Both the position numbers and the translations under genes were made by a program. From Myxococcales bacterium (lineage in GTDB: Bacteria > Myxococcota > Polyangia > Nannocystales > Nannocystaceae), in contig JAEUJW010000047.1 in the NCBI GenBank assembly GCA_016793465.1, positions 1-64,000 of the forward strand: DNA of 64,000 nucleotides, given 5' to 3'. A model generated the notes under the pieces. It did not search any database and was not told the DNA's origin. It worked only from the letters and a program-made list of their open reading frames with translations. Every line of letters begins with the position of its first letter. Within the stretch, counting starts at the first letter, position 1. This document shows, in pieces, positions 17,276-25,924 of the stretch.

Positions 17276-18211
17276 ATGCCGTTCGCCGTCGAGACGCCGC
17301 TGTGGGAGTCGGAGCCGCTGCAGGGGGTCCTCGGGGCCCCGGTGCTGTTGAAGATGGAGGCGCTGCAGCCGTGCGGGTCGTTCAAGATTCGCGGGCTCGG
17401 GCGGGTGTGTGCGACGCGGGTGGCCGGGGGCGCGACGCACCTGTGGTGCTCGTCGGGGGGCAACGCGGGGCTGGCGGTGGCGTACGCGGGCAGGCGGTTG
17501 AACGCGCGGGTGACGGTGGTGGTGCCGTCGACGACGTCGGCGTGGGCGCGGGCGGCGATCGCGGCGCAGGGCGCGGAGGTGGTCGAGCACGGGGCGGCGT
17601 GGCACGCGGCCCATACGTATGCCCTCGAGCACATGTCCGAAGGGGCAGCTTACGTGCACCCGTTCGACGACCCGGAGGTGTGGGCCGGGCACGCGCCGAT
17701 GATCGGCGAGGCGGCGCGGCAGGGGCCGAGGCCGGCGGCGGTGGTGGTGACGGTCGGCGGCGGGGGGCTGATGTGCGGGGTGCTGTCGGGCATGCACGCG
17801 GTCGGCTGGACCGACGTGCCGGTGTACGCGGTGGAGACGGCGGGGGCGGCCTCGCTGGCGGCGGCGATGGCGGCGGGCGAGGTGGTGGCGATCGAGCGGG
17901 TGACCTCGCTGGCGACGACGCTGGGGGCGCGCGCGGTCGCTACGGAGGCGCTGGCGTGGACGCGGCGGCATCCCGTGCGCTCGCTGGTGGTGTCGGACCG
18001 CGCGGCGGTGCAGGCGTGCATGCGCTTCGCCGACGATCACCGGGTGCTGGTCGAGCCCGCGTGCGGAGCTGGTCTTTCGGTCATCTACGATCGTGCTCCA
18101 GAGCTGAGGGATCTCGGCGGGCCCGTGCTCGTGATCGTGTGCGGCGGCGCGGGGGTCAGCCTGGCGCTGCTGCGCGCGTGGGACGAGCGCACGCGCGAGG
18201 ACGCGGCTTGA
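17276..18211 (+). CDS. PLP fold-type II serine/threonine ammonia-lyase-like enzyme
   Basis: The 311 residues follow the serine dehydratase layout. GSFKIRG carries the PLP lysine (Lys37). SGGNAGLAVAYAGRRL is the substrate loop (SSGNxG family motif). VTVGGGGLMCGVL is the glycine loop for the cofactor phosphate, and a final CGGAGVSLALL replaces the usual Ser/Cys near the pyridine nitrogen. Family enzymes deaminate L-serine or L-threonine; closely related folds racemise serine, so the exact reaction is open. A strong Shine-Dalgarno (aggaagg) precedes the ATG. It heads a run with the Mur ligase and NlpC/P60 genes. Confidence 0.8.
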   Translation: MPFAVETPLWESEPLQGVLGAPVLLKMEALQPCGSFKIRGLGRVCATRVAGGATHLWCSSGGNAGLAVAYAGRRLNARVTVVVPSTTSAWARAAIAAQGAEVVEHGAAWHAAHTYALEHMSEGAAYVHPFDDPEVWAGHAPMIGEAARQGPRPAAVVVTVGGGGLMCGVLSGMHAVGWTDVPVYAVETAGAASLAAAMAAGEVVAIERVTSLATTLGARAVATEALAWTRRHPVRSLVVSDRAAVQACMRFADDHRVLVEPACGAGLSVIYDRAPELRDLGGPVLVIVCGGAGVSLALLRAWDERTREDAA

Positions 18212-18298
18212 CGTGGGTTCGGTGGCTCGCCACCATGGCCGCTCGTGCCTCGGGTCGTCGCGCCCGAGGCCGCGGGTCGTGGGGGGCGGGCGCCGGGG

Positions 18299-19612
18299 AT
18301 GGAGATTCACGCGCAGAGGTTCGTGGCGCTGTCGGCGAAGCTGGCCGGGTTGTGCGAGGATGCGGCGGTGAGCGACCCGTCGAGGCCCGTGCAAGCCGCC
18401 GCGCCGTGGGCCGAGGCCTGGCGGACGATCGGCGTGACGGGCACCAACGGCAAGACGTCGACCACGGCGCTGGCGGCCTCGGCGGTGCGGGCGAGCGGGC
18501 GGCACGTGTTCTGGTCGTCGACGCTGGGCTACTGCGTCGACGGGGTGGACGTCGGGCTGCCGCGCAGCTGGGGCAGCTTCCTCGACGCGGCCGAGCAGTG
18601 CGGGAGCATGGGCGGACGGCACGCGGTGGTCGAGGTGACGAGCCAGGCGCTGGCGCGGGGGTACGCGAAGCGCTGGCGCTACGACGTCGGGGTGTTCACC
18701 AACCTGTCGCCGGATCATTTTAAAACGCACGGGTCGTGGGAGCACTACCTGGCGAGCAAGGCCCAGCTGTTCGTGCACCTGCCGGAGGACGGCTGCGCGG
18801 TGCTCAACGCCAGGGATCCGTCGGCGCGGCTGATCGACGCGGTCACGCCGCCCGAGGTGCCGCGGCTGTGGTTCGGGGTGCCGTCGCGGGGCGCGGCGCT
18901 GCGGGCCGAGGACCTGACGGCCACGCGGGTGCGGGTCACGCGGAGCGGGACGGAGATCCGGCTCGGCGGCTCGGCGCTGGCGGAGGCGCTCGGCGGGGTG
19001 CTGCGTATCGCCCTGGTCGGCGAGGTGTTCGCCGAGAACGCGCTGGCGGCGGCCTGTGCGGCCCACGCGGCGGGCATCGAGCCCAAGGCGATCACGGTCG
19101 GGCTGGCGGTCTGCGGGGCGGTGCCGGGGCGCTTCGAGGTGCTGTCCGGAGAGACAGGTCCGGTGGTCGCGGTGGACTACGCGCACACGCCCGACGCGCT
19201 GGCCCGCACGTGCGACACGGCGCGGGCGCTGGCCGGGGGCGGGCGGGTGATCGTGGTGTTCGGCGCGGGCGGGGACACCGACGCGGGCAAGCGCGGGCCG
19301 ATGGGCGAGGCCGTCGGCATGCGGGCCGACGTCGCGGTGATCACGACCGACAACCCGCGGCACGAGCCGGCGGAGGACATCGCGCGGCAGCTCGCGGAGG
19401 GCGTGACGCGCGGGGGGCGGGCCAGCGTGCGCGAGGAGGCCGACCGGCGCTCGGCGATCGCGCTGGCGGTCGCGACGGCGCGGCCGGGTGATGTGGTGGT
19501 GATCGCGGGCAAGGGGCACGAGACCGGGCAGACGATCGGCGAGCAGACGCTGCCGTTCTCCGACCGCGACGAGGTGCGGGCGCTGCTCGGGCGCGCGACG
19601 GAGGCGGCGTGA
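18299..19612 (+). CDS. Mur ligase family protein, MurE-like without the N-terminal UDP domain
   Basis: The ATP site TGTNGKTSTT (Lys about 52), the HAVVEVTSQALARG motif, and DHFKTHGSWEHY with its downstream Lys are those of Mur ligases. TTDNPRHEP is the DNPR motif that MurE enzymes use to bind meso-diaminopimelate or Lys. Only about 42 residues precede the P-loop, against about 105 in MurE, so the UDP-MurNAc binding domain is missing or reduced. The substrate may therefore not be a nucleotide-linked muropeptide. The stop overlaps the next start (GTGA), coupling it to the NlpC/P60 peptidase. ATG 18299 follows a G-rich stretch; an in-frame GTG at 18245 is the alternative. Confidence 0.75.
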   Translation: MEIHAQRFVALSAKLAGLCEDAAVSDPSRPVQAAAPWAEAWRTIGVTGTNGKTSTTALAASAVRASGRHVFWSSTLGYCVDGVDVGLPRSWGSFLDAAEQCGSMGGRHAVVEVTSQALARGYAKRWRYDVGVFTNLSPDHFKTHGSWEHYLASKAQLFVHLPEDGCAVLNARDPSARLIDAVTPPEVPRLWFGVPSRGAALRAEDLTATRVRVTRSGTEIRLGGSALAEALGGVLRIALVGEVFAENALAAACAAHAAGIEPKAITVGLAVCGAVPGRFEVLSGETGPVVAVDYAHTPDALARTCDTARALAGGGRVIVVFGAGGDTDAGKRGPMGEAVGMRADVAVITTDNPRHEPAEDIARQLAEGVTRGGRASVREEADRRSAIALAVATARPGDVVVIAGKGHETGQTIGEQTLPFSDRDEVRALLGRATEAA

Positions 19613-20532
19613 CGGGGGCGGACGAGGTCGCGCGCATCGTCGAGCGCCGGCGGGCCCTGCTGGCGGCGGAGTTCGGGTGGACGCACGTGGCCGTGCGCGG
19701 CGAGTGGGACGCGGCGGCGCGGGCGCTGCGGCTGAGCGGCTGCGTGGCGGTGCCGCGGGTCGGCGCGGCGCTGCGGGCCGACCTGGCGCCGCTGCTGCCG
19801 GCGGGCTGGCGGGTCGACGGCGGCGGGGTGACGGCGCTGGTCGGGCGCGGGTGGCGGGCGCTGCCGCCGGGGGTCACGCGGCTGTGGCGGACGCCGGGCG
19901 TGGCCGATGGGACAGGTGCTTACGGACATGGCCCGAGGGACAGCGAGCTGACCAGCGAGCTGCTGGCGAGCGACGGGCCGGTCGAGCTGCTGCACGCGCT
20001 GCCGGGGGCGGCGCTGGTGCGGGGGGTCGACGGGGCGGTCGGCTGGGTGCGCGGTCGGCTGGGGCCGGCGGCGGCGCGGCCGCTCGAGGTCGCGTGGGAG
20101 CGGCGGCCGTTCGCGGCTGGCGAGGCGCTGCGGCGGCTGGCGGCCAGTCTGCGCTCGTACCGCGGGGTGGCGTATCGCCTGGGCGGGACGACGCGGCGGC
20201 ACGTGGACTGCTCGGGGCTGGTGCAGCGCTGCGTGCGGGAGGCGCTGGGGCGGGTGTTGCCGCGGCACTCGAGCGAGCAGGCGCCGGTCGGGGTCTCGGG
20301 GCGGGCGCTGGGGGAGCCGGGAGATCTCGTGTTCATGGCCGGCGTCGGCGCGGCGGACGGGCACGTGGGCGTGGTCCTGCGGGGCGCGCGGCCGGGGCAG
20401 CGCACGCTGGTGCACGCGTCGACGAGCCGCGGGCGGGTGGTCGAGGAGCCGCTGGATCGCTGCCTGCGGCGGGCGACCGGCGGGGTGCGGCACGTCGAGC
20501 TGGCGCAGGTGATCGAGGGCCGGGTGTTCTAG
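19609..20532 (+). CDS. NlpC/P60 family cysteine peptidase
   Basis: The C-terminal half is an NlpC/P60 domain: HVDCSGLVQRC holds the catalytic Cys (about 201), GHVGVVL the His (about 252), and LVHAST the third polar residue (His about 269). The N-terminal 170 residues resemble the SH3-like part of gamma-D-glutamyl-diaminopimelate endopeptidases but are divergent. The family cleaves D-Glu-mDAP or similar bonds in cell-wall peptides. No signal peptide is visible, so it may act in the cytoplasm on peptides. The GTG start overlaps the Mur ligase stop, so a ligase and a hydrolase are made together. Confidence 0.8.
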   Translation: MTGADEVARIVERRRALLAAEFGWTHVAVRGEWDAAARALRLSGCVAVPRVGAALRADLAPLLPAGWRVDGGGVTALVGRGWRALPPGVTRLWRTPGVADGTGAYGHGPRDSELTSELLASDGPVELLHALPGAALVRGVDGAVGWVRGRLGPAAARPLEVAWERRPFAAGEALRRLAASLRSYRGVAYRLGGTTRRHVDCSGLVQRCVREALGRVLPRHSSEQAPVGVSGRALGEPGDLVFMAGVGAADGHVGVVLRGARPGQRTLVHASTSRGRVVEEPLDRCLRRATGGVRHVELAQVIEGRVF

Positions 20533-20598
20533 GCGGGCGAGGCTCGGGTCGAGGCGCGCGGCGCTCGTGGTCGGGGTGGGTCGGCGATCGGCGTGTGT

Positions 20599-20604
20599 TA
20601 TAGG
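20599..20604 (+). promoter_or_regulatory. TATAGG -10-like box, 6 nt before GTG 20611
   Basis: TATAGG then acgcgg and GTG. It supports GTG 20611, which gives a clean lipoprotein signal, over the in-frame GTG at 20593. Confidence 0.4.
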
Positions 20605-20610
20605 ACGCGG

Positions 20611-22110
20611 GTGCGGGCCCTCCTCTCCGTCCTCGCGGTGCTGACGCTCGGCTGCCGGCCGGCGGCGCCGGCGAACACGCCGGTGGTGCGCGCGTCGTCG
20701 GTGACCGAGGCGCCGACGTCGGGCATGGGCACGCCGTCGGGGCGGCCGACCGCGGTGCACGAGGGGCCGGTGCTGCCGACGCGCGAGCCGAAGCTCGGGC
20801 TGGTGCCGACGGCCGCGGACTTCCCGGCGGAGCTGCGGGCGGCGGCCGACAAGCTGTCGGCGGCGGCGCTGACCCGGCGCCGCGGCTACGAGCGGCTGGT
20901 GACCCTGTCGGACCGCTTCGGGCACCGCCTCAGCGGGTCGCAGGCGCTCGAGCGGGCGATCGACTGGACGCTCGCGGTGATGAAGGAGGACGGGCTCGTC
21001 AACGTGCGCCGCGAGAAGGTGATGGTGCCGCGCTGGGTGCGAGGGGCGGAGCGGGCGAGGATCACCGCGCCGATCCAGCGCGACCTGGTGGTGCTCGGGC
21101 TCGGCGGGACGGTCGGGACCAACGGGGTGCTGCGCGGGGAGATCGCGGTGGTCTCGTCGCTGGCGGAGATCGCGACGAAGGGGGCGAGTCTCAAGGGCAA
21201 GATCGTGGTCATCAACCAGGCCATGCCGGCGTACGACTTCGAGGCGCGGCAGACCGGCTACGGCGAGACCGTGCAGATCCGGACCAAGGGGGCGATCGAG
21301 GCGGCGAAGGTCGGGGCCAGGGCGGTCTTGATAAGGTCGGTGACGGCGTCGAGCCTGCGCACGCCGCACACCGGGGCGATGCGCTACGAGGACAAGGTCG
21401 CCAGGATCCCCGCGGCCGCGCTGACGCTCGAGGACGCGGAGCTGCTGACGCGGCTGGCGGCCCAGGGCAAGACGACGGTCGAGCTGTCGCTGGGGGCGCG
21501 CACGCTGCCGGACAGTGAGAGCGGCAACGCGATCGGGGAGATCCGCGGGCGCGAGCTGCCCGACGAGGTCGTGGTGATCGGCGGGCACATCGACTCGTGG
21601 GACGTCGGCGACGGCAGCAGCGACGACGGCGCCGGCTGCGTGATGGCGATGGACGCGGCGGCGCTGCTGCTCGAGCTCGGGCTGGTGCCGCGGCGGACCA
21701 TCCGCGTGGTCCTGTTCACCAACGAGGAGAACGGGCTGCGCGGCGGCAAGGCCTACTACGAGGCCCACGGCAAGGAGAAGCACGCGGCGGCGATCGAGTC
21801 GGACTCGGGCGCGGGCGCGCCGCAGGGCTTCGGCGTCGGCGGCACGGTCGAGCAGGGCGTGGCGGTGCAGCGCTACGGGCCGCTGTTCACGGCGCTCGGG
21901 GCCGACAAGCTGACGCTCGGCGGGGGCGGGGCGGACATCGAGCCGCTGGCCAGGGACGGGGTGCTGACGCTCGGGCTGCACCCGGACAACAGCATGTACT
22001 TCGACCTGCACCACAGCCCGGCGGACACTGTCGACAAGATCGACCCGGTGAACGTCGCCCGCAACACCGCGGCGATGGCGTTGATGGCGTACATCCTGGC
22101 CGAGCGCTGA
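20611..22110 (+). CDS. lipoprotein M28-family metallopeptidase (carboxypeptidase Q-like)
   Basis: A short signal (MRALLSVLAVLTLGC) has a lipobox cysteine at 15. A PA domain (GKIVVINQAMPAYDFE) is inserted before the M28 peptidase core. Zinc ligands are seen in GGHIDSWDVGDGSSDDGAG (His about 326, Asp about 338), FTNEENGLRGG (general base and ligand Glu), IESDSGAG (Asp) and DLHHSPADTVDKI (His). The layout matches plasma glutamate carboxypeptidase/carboxypeptidase Q of about 470-500 residues. It would release amino acids from peptides outside the inner membrane, and it follows the Mur ligase/NlpC run by 78 bp. Confidence 0.85.
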   Translation: MRALLSVLAVLTLGCRPAAPANTPVVRASSVTEAPTSGMGTPSGRPTAVHEGPVLPTREPKLGLVPTAADFPAELRAAADKLSAAALTRRRGYERLVTLSDRFGHRLSGSQALERAIDWTLAVMKEDGLVNVRREKVMVPRWVRGAERARITAPIQRDLVVLGLGGTVGTNGVLRGEIAVVSSLAEIATKGASLKGKIVVINQAMPAYDFEARQTGYGETVQIRTKGAIEAAKVGARAVLIRSVTASSLRTPHTGAMRYEDKVARIPAAALTLEDAELLTRLAAQGKTTVELSLGARTLPDSESGNAIGEIRGRELPDEVVVIGGHIDSWDVGDGSSDDGAGCVMAMDAAALLLELGLVPRRTIRVVLFTNEENGLRGGKAYYEAHGKEKHAAAIESDSGAGAPQGFGVGGTVEQGVAVQRYGPLFTALGADKLTLGGGGADIEPLARDGVLTLGLHPDNSMYFDLHHSPADTVDKIDPVNVARNTAAMALMAYILAER

Positions 22111-22128
22111 GCGGGCCGAGCAGGGGGG

Positions 22129-23565
22129 CTACTTGCTCAGCTCGCCGATGGTGCGGGCGAGGGTCTCGCGCAGGCAGCCGAGGCAGTCGCCCTCTTCACA
22201 GCCCTTGCGCGGGGTCTTGCTGAGGAGGTCGAGGGCCGGGAGGGCGCGGGGGTCGCCGTCGGCCGAGATCTTCTCGACGACGGCGAGCTTGCCGGGGCAG
22301 GTGGTCTGGCGCTCGAGGGTGGCGATGTTGCGGGCGAACAGCGGGACCTCGGCGGCGGGCTTGAACTCGGCGACTGCGTCGGCGGCGGACTTGCGGGCCT
22401 TCTTGTCGGCGCTGGTCAGCAGGGTCTGGACGTGGCCGGCGAGGGCGGCGGGGACCTCGAGGGCGGCGGTGGTGCCGGGGGCGGGCTCGGTCTTGGCGGC
22501 GGCCGGGACGTCGCCTGGCGCGTTCGAAGGCTTGCCGGCGTCGCCGCCGGACAGCTGCGAGACGAGCACGGCGGCGAGCACGAGGATGCCGAAGCCGGCG
22601 AGCGCGGGCACGATCCACTTGGGGGAGGAGGCCGCGGGGCGGACGATCACCGGGGCCTGCTGGCCGACGGCGATGGTGCCGTGGGTGAGCCGGCGCAGCG
22701 CCTCGCGCACGTGGCGGGCCGACTCGGGGCGGCGCTTGGGGTTGCGATCGAGGAGCATCTCGATCATCGCGGTGAGCTCGGGCGGGACCTCGGGGACCTC
22801 CTTGGAGATCGGCGGCGGGACCTTCGAGAGCTGGTTGGTGAACATGTCGCTGATGGTGTCGCCGGTCCACAGCGTGCGGCCGGTGAGGCACTCCCACATG
22901 ATCACGCCGAGGGCGTAGAGGTCGACCTTCTCGCTGACCTGCTCGCCCATGGCCTGCTCGGGGGCCATGTAGCCGGGCGTGCCGATCACGGTGCCCATGC
23001 GCGTCAGCTCGCTCTTCGGCAGGGCGGCGGTCTCGGTCACGCGGGCGACGCCGAAGTCGAGGACTTTGACCAAGAACAGGCCGTTGTCGCGGGGCTCGAG
23101 CAGGATGTTGTCGGGCTTCAGGTCGCGGTGGACCACGTGGATCGCGTGGGCGGCCGAGAGCGCGTCGGCGATCTGGGCGCCGACGTGGGCCACGGTCTTC
23201 CACGGCATCTTGCCGACGTTGTCGCGCTCGTGGCTGAGGCTGTGGCCGCGGACCAGCTGGGTGACGAGGTAGGCGCCGCCGTCGGGCAGGGTGCCGTAGT
23301 CGAGGGCGCTGGCGACGTTGGGGTGCTCGATCTGGGCGGTCGCCATGGCCTCGCGGGTGAAGCGGGCGGCGATCTCCTCGTTGCCGGCGAACTCGGCGAG
23401 GATGACCTTGAGCGCGACCTGTTTTTTCAGCGTGAGGTGCTCGGCGATGTAGACGGCACCCATGCCGCCGACGCCGAGCAGGTCGAGGATCTTGTAGCGG
23501 CCGTCGATGACGAGGCCGACCACGCCGGGAGGTGCTTCGCTGGAGGTGGACGTGGGGTCGGCCAT
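22129..23565 (-). CDS. Hanks-type serine/threonine protein kinase, membrane anchored
   Basis: Kinase motifs are complete: GVGGMGAVY, VALKVI (Lys53), HRDLKPDN (Asp148), DFGVAR (Asp170) and GTPGYMAPEQ. A membrane helix at about residues 314-336 (KWIVPALAGFGILVLAAVLV) leads to a C-terminal domain of about 140 residues. That domain ends with clustered cysteines (CEEGDCLGCLRETL) and may be an extracytoplasmic sensor. Total 478 residues. Myxobacterial kinases of this kind control development and stress responses; the targets here are unknown. No phosphatase or FHA gene is adjacent. A TATACT box lies 14 nt upstream of the ATG. Confidence 0.9.
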   Translation of the reverse strand: MADPTSTSSEAPPGVVGLVIDGRYKILDLLGVGGMGAVYIAEHLTLKKQVALKVILAEFAGNEEIAARFTREAMATAQIEHPNVASALDYGTLPDGGAYLVTQLVRGHSLSHERDNVGKMPWKTVAHVGAQIADALSAAHAIHVVHRDLKPDNILLEPRDNGLFLVKVLDFGVARVTETAALPKSELTRMGTVIGTPGYMAPEQAMGEQVSEKVDLYALGVIMWECLTGRTLWTGDTISDMFTNQLSKVPPPISKEVPEVPPELTAMIEMLLDRNPKRRPESARHVREALRRLTHGTIAVGQQAPVIVRPAASSPKWIVPALAGFGILVLAAVLVSQLSGGDAGKPSNAPGDVPAAAKTEPAPGTTAALEVPAALAGHVQTLLTSADKKARKSAADAVAEFKPAAEVPLFARNIATLERQTTCPGKLAVVEKISADGDPRALPALDLLSKTPRKGCEEGDCLGCLRETLARTIGELSK

Positions 23566-23579
23566 CGCGCGAGGCGGAG

Positions 23580-23585
23580 AGTATA
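23580..23585 (-). promoter_or_regulatory. TATACT -10 box, 14 nt before ATG 23565
   Basis: A perfect TATACT on the minus strand, giving an expected 5' leader of about 7 nt. That is too short for a Shine-Dalgarno, and none is seen. Confidence 0.5.
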
Positions 23586-23601
23586 CGCGAGCTTTCGCGC
23601 G

Positions 23602-24804
23602 CTAGGTTGGGCCGAAAGACGGGCCTGGCGGGGGCTTTGGGCGCTGTCTGGGGGCGGGGACCTTGCCGAAGATGGCGGCGGCCGAGCGGTTCCGGACCTG
23701 GCCGGCGACGAGCTTGCGGCGCCAGCGGAGCACCCAGGGGGTCAGGGCCAGGCCGAACAGGAAGCCGCCGAGGTGGGAGAACCACGCGAACTCGATGGCC
23801 TCGGAGAAGACCGCCATGACGGCCTGGAATGCGATCCAGATGCCGAGGTAGACCCACGCGGGGATCTTCAGCTGGACGTACACGAACGGCACGGTCTGCA
23901 GCAGGCGGGCCCTGGGGAAGATCCACAGGTAGGCCGCGGTGACCCCGGCGATCGCCCCCGAGGCGCCGATCACCGGGGTCGCCGTCGACTTGGTGAGCAG
24001 GACCTGCAGGCCCGCGCCGATCAGCAGGGCGCCGACGTAGAGGAGGAGGAAGCGCAGGCGGCCGAACAGGTGCTCGACGTTGTCGCCGAACACATAGAAG
24101 AAGTAGAGGTTGCCGAGCAGGTGGAACCAGTCGGCGTGGAAGAACGCGTGGGTGAAGACGGTGTACGCGAGCGTCGGGTCGAACACGAGGTCGCGGACGA
24201 TGAGCGCGTGGTCGCGGGCGATCACCCAGCCCCACACCGAGCACACGTAGCAGACCACGAGGATCGCCGAGGTGACGTAGACGGCCCAGGGGGTGCCGCG
24301 CGCGGGGTTCTCGACCTCGACGGGCAGGTGGGTGAGGATCTGCGCGGCCCAGATGAGGCCGCGCTTGGCCATCGCCACCGCCTTGTCCTCCTGGCCCTCG
24401 TGGGTCGACGAGCGGGCCAGCGCGCGGCGCTCGTCGCCGTCGAGCCACAGGCCCTTGCAGCGCACGCAGCGGTCGATCGGCGTGCTCAGCAGGCCGGGCA
24501 GCAGGTGCTCGTTCATGAAGCCGTGGCCGCGCGGGCACATGCGGTTGGCCGAGCGTCCGACCAGAGTTTTCAGGAAGGCGGGGTCGATCTCGGCGTCGCC
24601 GAGGGCGTCGATCTCGCCGGCGTCGAGCCACACGCCGAAGCACACCGGGCAGGTGTCGAGGGTCATGCCGCCGGCGACCGGCTCCTCGAGCTGCTTCCAC
24701 CTGTGCGGGCCGAGCTGCTGCAGGTGCACCGGCACCAGCGCGTGCAGGCTGCAGGCCGGACACTGCGCCGACATCGGCTCGGCGTCGACGGCGGGGGCGG
24801 GCAC
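23602..24804 (-). CDS. rhomboid intramembrane protease with N-terminal TFIIB-type zinc domains
   Basis: The first 130 residues hold paired CxxC motifs (CPAC...CPVCFGVWLDAGEID and RCVRCKGLWLDGDERR), the zf-TFIIB-like zinc domain pattern. Six membrane helices follow. HADWFHLLGN is the conserved rhomboid motif in helix 2, VIGASGAIAG carries the catalytic Ser, and FSHLGGFLFG the catalytic His. A Pro/Arg/Lys-rich tail is cytoplasmic. It would cut single-pass membrane proteins; substrates are unknown. GTG 24804 is preferred over ATG 24774 because a TATCCT box lies 7 nt before it. Confidence 0.85.
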   Translation of the reverse strand: MPAPAVDAEPMSAQCPACSLHALVPVHLQQLGPHRWKQLEEPVAGGMTLDTCPVCFGVWLDAGEIDALGDAEIDPAFLKTLVGRSANRMCPRGHGFMNEHLLPGLLSTPIDRCVRCKGLWLDGDERRALARSSTHEGQEDKAVAMAKRGLIWAAQILTHLPVEVENPARGTPWAVYVTSAILVVCYVCSVWGWVIARDHALIVRDLVFDPTLAYTVFTHAFFHADWFHLLGNLYFFYVFGDNVEHLFGRLRFLLLYVGALLIGAGLQVLLTKSTATPVIGASGAIAGVTAAYLWIFPRARLLQTVPFVYVQLKIPAWVYLGIWIAFQAVMAVFSEAIEFAWFSHLGGFLFGLALTPWVLRWRRKLVAGQVRNRSAAAIFGKVPAPRQRPKPPPGPSFGPT

Positions 24805-24811
24805 GTCGGCG

Positions 24812-24817
24812 AGGATA
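24812..24817 (-). promoter_or_regulatory. TATCCT -10 box, 7 nt before GTG 24804
   Basis: TATCCT on the minus strand then cgccgac and GTG. It is the same hexamer and spacing class as before ATG 3976, and it helps decide the rhomboid start. Confidence 0.5.
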
Positions 24818-24861
24818 AACCACCGCGGGGCGGAGGTGTGGCGCGCGGCGGGCGGGCGCGC

Positions 24862-25809
24862 TCAGGCGTGCAGGCGCAGCCAGGCCAGGACCTGGCCCTC
24901 GAGACCTGGCGTTTGGGGCAGGTCGAGGTCGAGGCGGACGGCGCGGGGGAAGGCGACGTGGCCGCCGCGGTCGGTCCAGCGGTGGAGGACGTGGGCGGGC
25001 AGGCGGGCGACGTGGGGGGCGATGACGCTGGCGGCGGGGACCATCGGGTCGGCGGGCGCGGACACGACGAGGGCGGGCAGGGCGAGCCGGCCGAGGCGGG
25101 GGCCGACGCTGACGCGGGCGTAGTAGTCGTCGACGCTGCAGAACCCGTGGCGCGGGACCACGGCGTGGCGGTCCCAGGCGCGGATGGTGGTGAGCCGGCG
25201 GACGGTCGCCCACGGGGTCGGGACTGCGCGGCGGGCGGCCACGGCGGCGTAGATCTGCTTCAAGCCGGCGAGCACGTGGTCGCGGTAGACGGCCACGCCG
25301 GGGCCGTCGATCGCGCTGCAGCCGGCGGCGAGGTCGAGCGGGGCGCACACGCTGGCGACGGCCTTGACCCGCGGGTCGCTCGGGGTGAGCGCCCAGCGCA
25401 GGGTCAGGTGTCCGCCGACGGAGTAGCCGAGCGCGTAGATCGTGCGATAGGCGGCGAGGGCGGGGCTCTGCAGGGCGGCGTCGAGGTCGGCGACGAGGCC
25501 GGCGTGATAGAAGTCCTCGCCGCGTCGATCGCTGCCGCGCAGCCCGAGGCGCAGGCAGTCGAGGCCGGCGGCGGTCACGGCGACGGCGGCGCGCACGACG
25601 TAGTGGCTGTCGACGCCGCCGCCGAGGCCGTGGACGACGACGCAGAGGACGTCGGAGCCGACGCGGTGGAGCGCGCCGGTCAGGCGCACGGGGCCGTGCT
25701 GCGGGTCGGCGAGGGTGTGCTCCCACGGCTCGTGCGCGGGCGGACGGTGGGGCGCGAGGCGATGGCGCAGGTTGGCGGCGAGCGTCCAGACGTGGCCGGC
25801 GAGCGACAC
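24862..25809 (-). CDS. alpha/beta hydrolase, YheT-like
   Basis: GHVWTLAANLRHR near the start and the core VVVHGLGGGVDSHY (oxyanion loop) match the YheT/ABHD1-3 group of alpha/beta hydrolases. The nucleophile elbow is GYSVGGH, the acid is in VSAPADPMVP, and the His is in GGHVAFP. About 315 residues, cytoplasmic. The substrate is unknown; family members are esterases or lipases. GTG 25809 fits the family start, and a TAATTC stretch 7 nt upstream could be its -10 box. The frame stays open further upstream, overlapping the next gene on the other strand, which is unlikely to be translated. Confidence 0.75.
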   Translation of the reverse strand: MSLAGHVWTLAANLRHRLAPHRPPAHEPWEHTLADPQHGPVRLTGALHRVGSDVLCVVVHGLGGGVDSHYVVRAAVAVTAAGLDCLRLGLRGSDRRGEDFYHAGLVADLDAALQSPALAAYRTIYALGYSVGGHLTLRWALTPSDPRVKAVASVCAPLDLAAGCSAIDGPGVAVYRDHVLAGLKQIYAAVAARRAVPTPWATVRRLTTIRAWDRHAVVPRHGFCSVDDYYARVSVGPRLGRLALPALVVSAPADPMVPAASVIAPHVARLPAHVLHRWTDRGGHVAFPRAVRLDLDLPQTPGLEGQVLAWLRLHA

Positions 25810-25887
25810 GCCCGGCGAATTAGCATGCGGGTCCGGCGCGAGGGACCCGGAGGTTACGCACGGAAGTGCGACGCAGGGTCGCCAGGA

Positions 25888-25916
25888 TTGACCCTTTAAT
25901 TGGCGCGGGCTAGCTT
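25888..25916 (+). promoter_or_regulatory. sigma-70 promoter TTGACC-N17-TAGCTT before GTG 25925
   Basis: TTGACC (25888-25893), a 17-nt spacer and TAGCTT (25911-25916) form the best promoter in the window. The -10 ends 8 nt before GTG, so the transcript should begin at or near the start codon. It would drive the Cys-rich gene, ctaB and perhaps the sco and cytochrome genes. The spacer contains a TTTAAT islet. Confidence 0.6.
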
Positions 25917-25924
25917 CCTGCCCG

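Noticed and set aside
19609..20532. NlpC/P60 gene as a toxin of a contact-dependent system
   Set aside because: No signal, no toxin-delivery domain and no immunity gene nearby; coupling to a Mur ligase fits peptide metabolism better.
22106..22141. Hairpin GCTGAGC/GCTCAGC between the convergent M28 and kinase genes
   Set aside because: The 22-nt loop, lack of a T-tract and position inside coding ends make it a weak terminator candidate.
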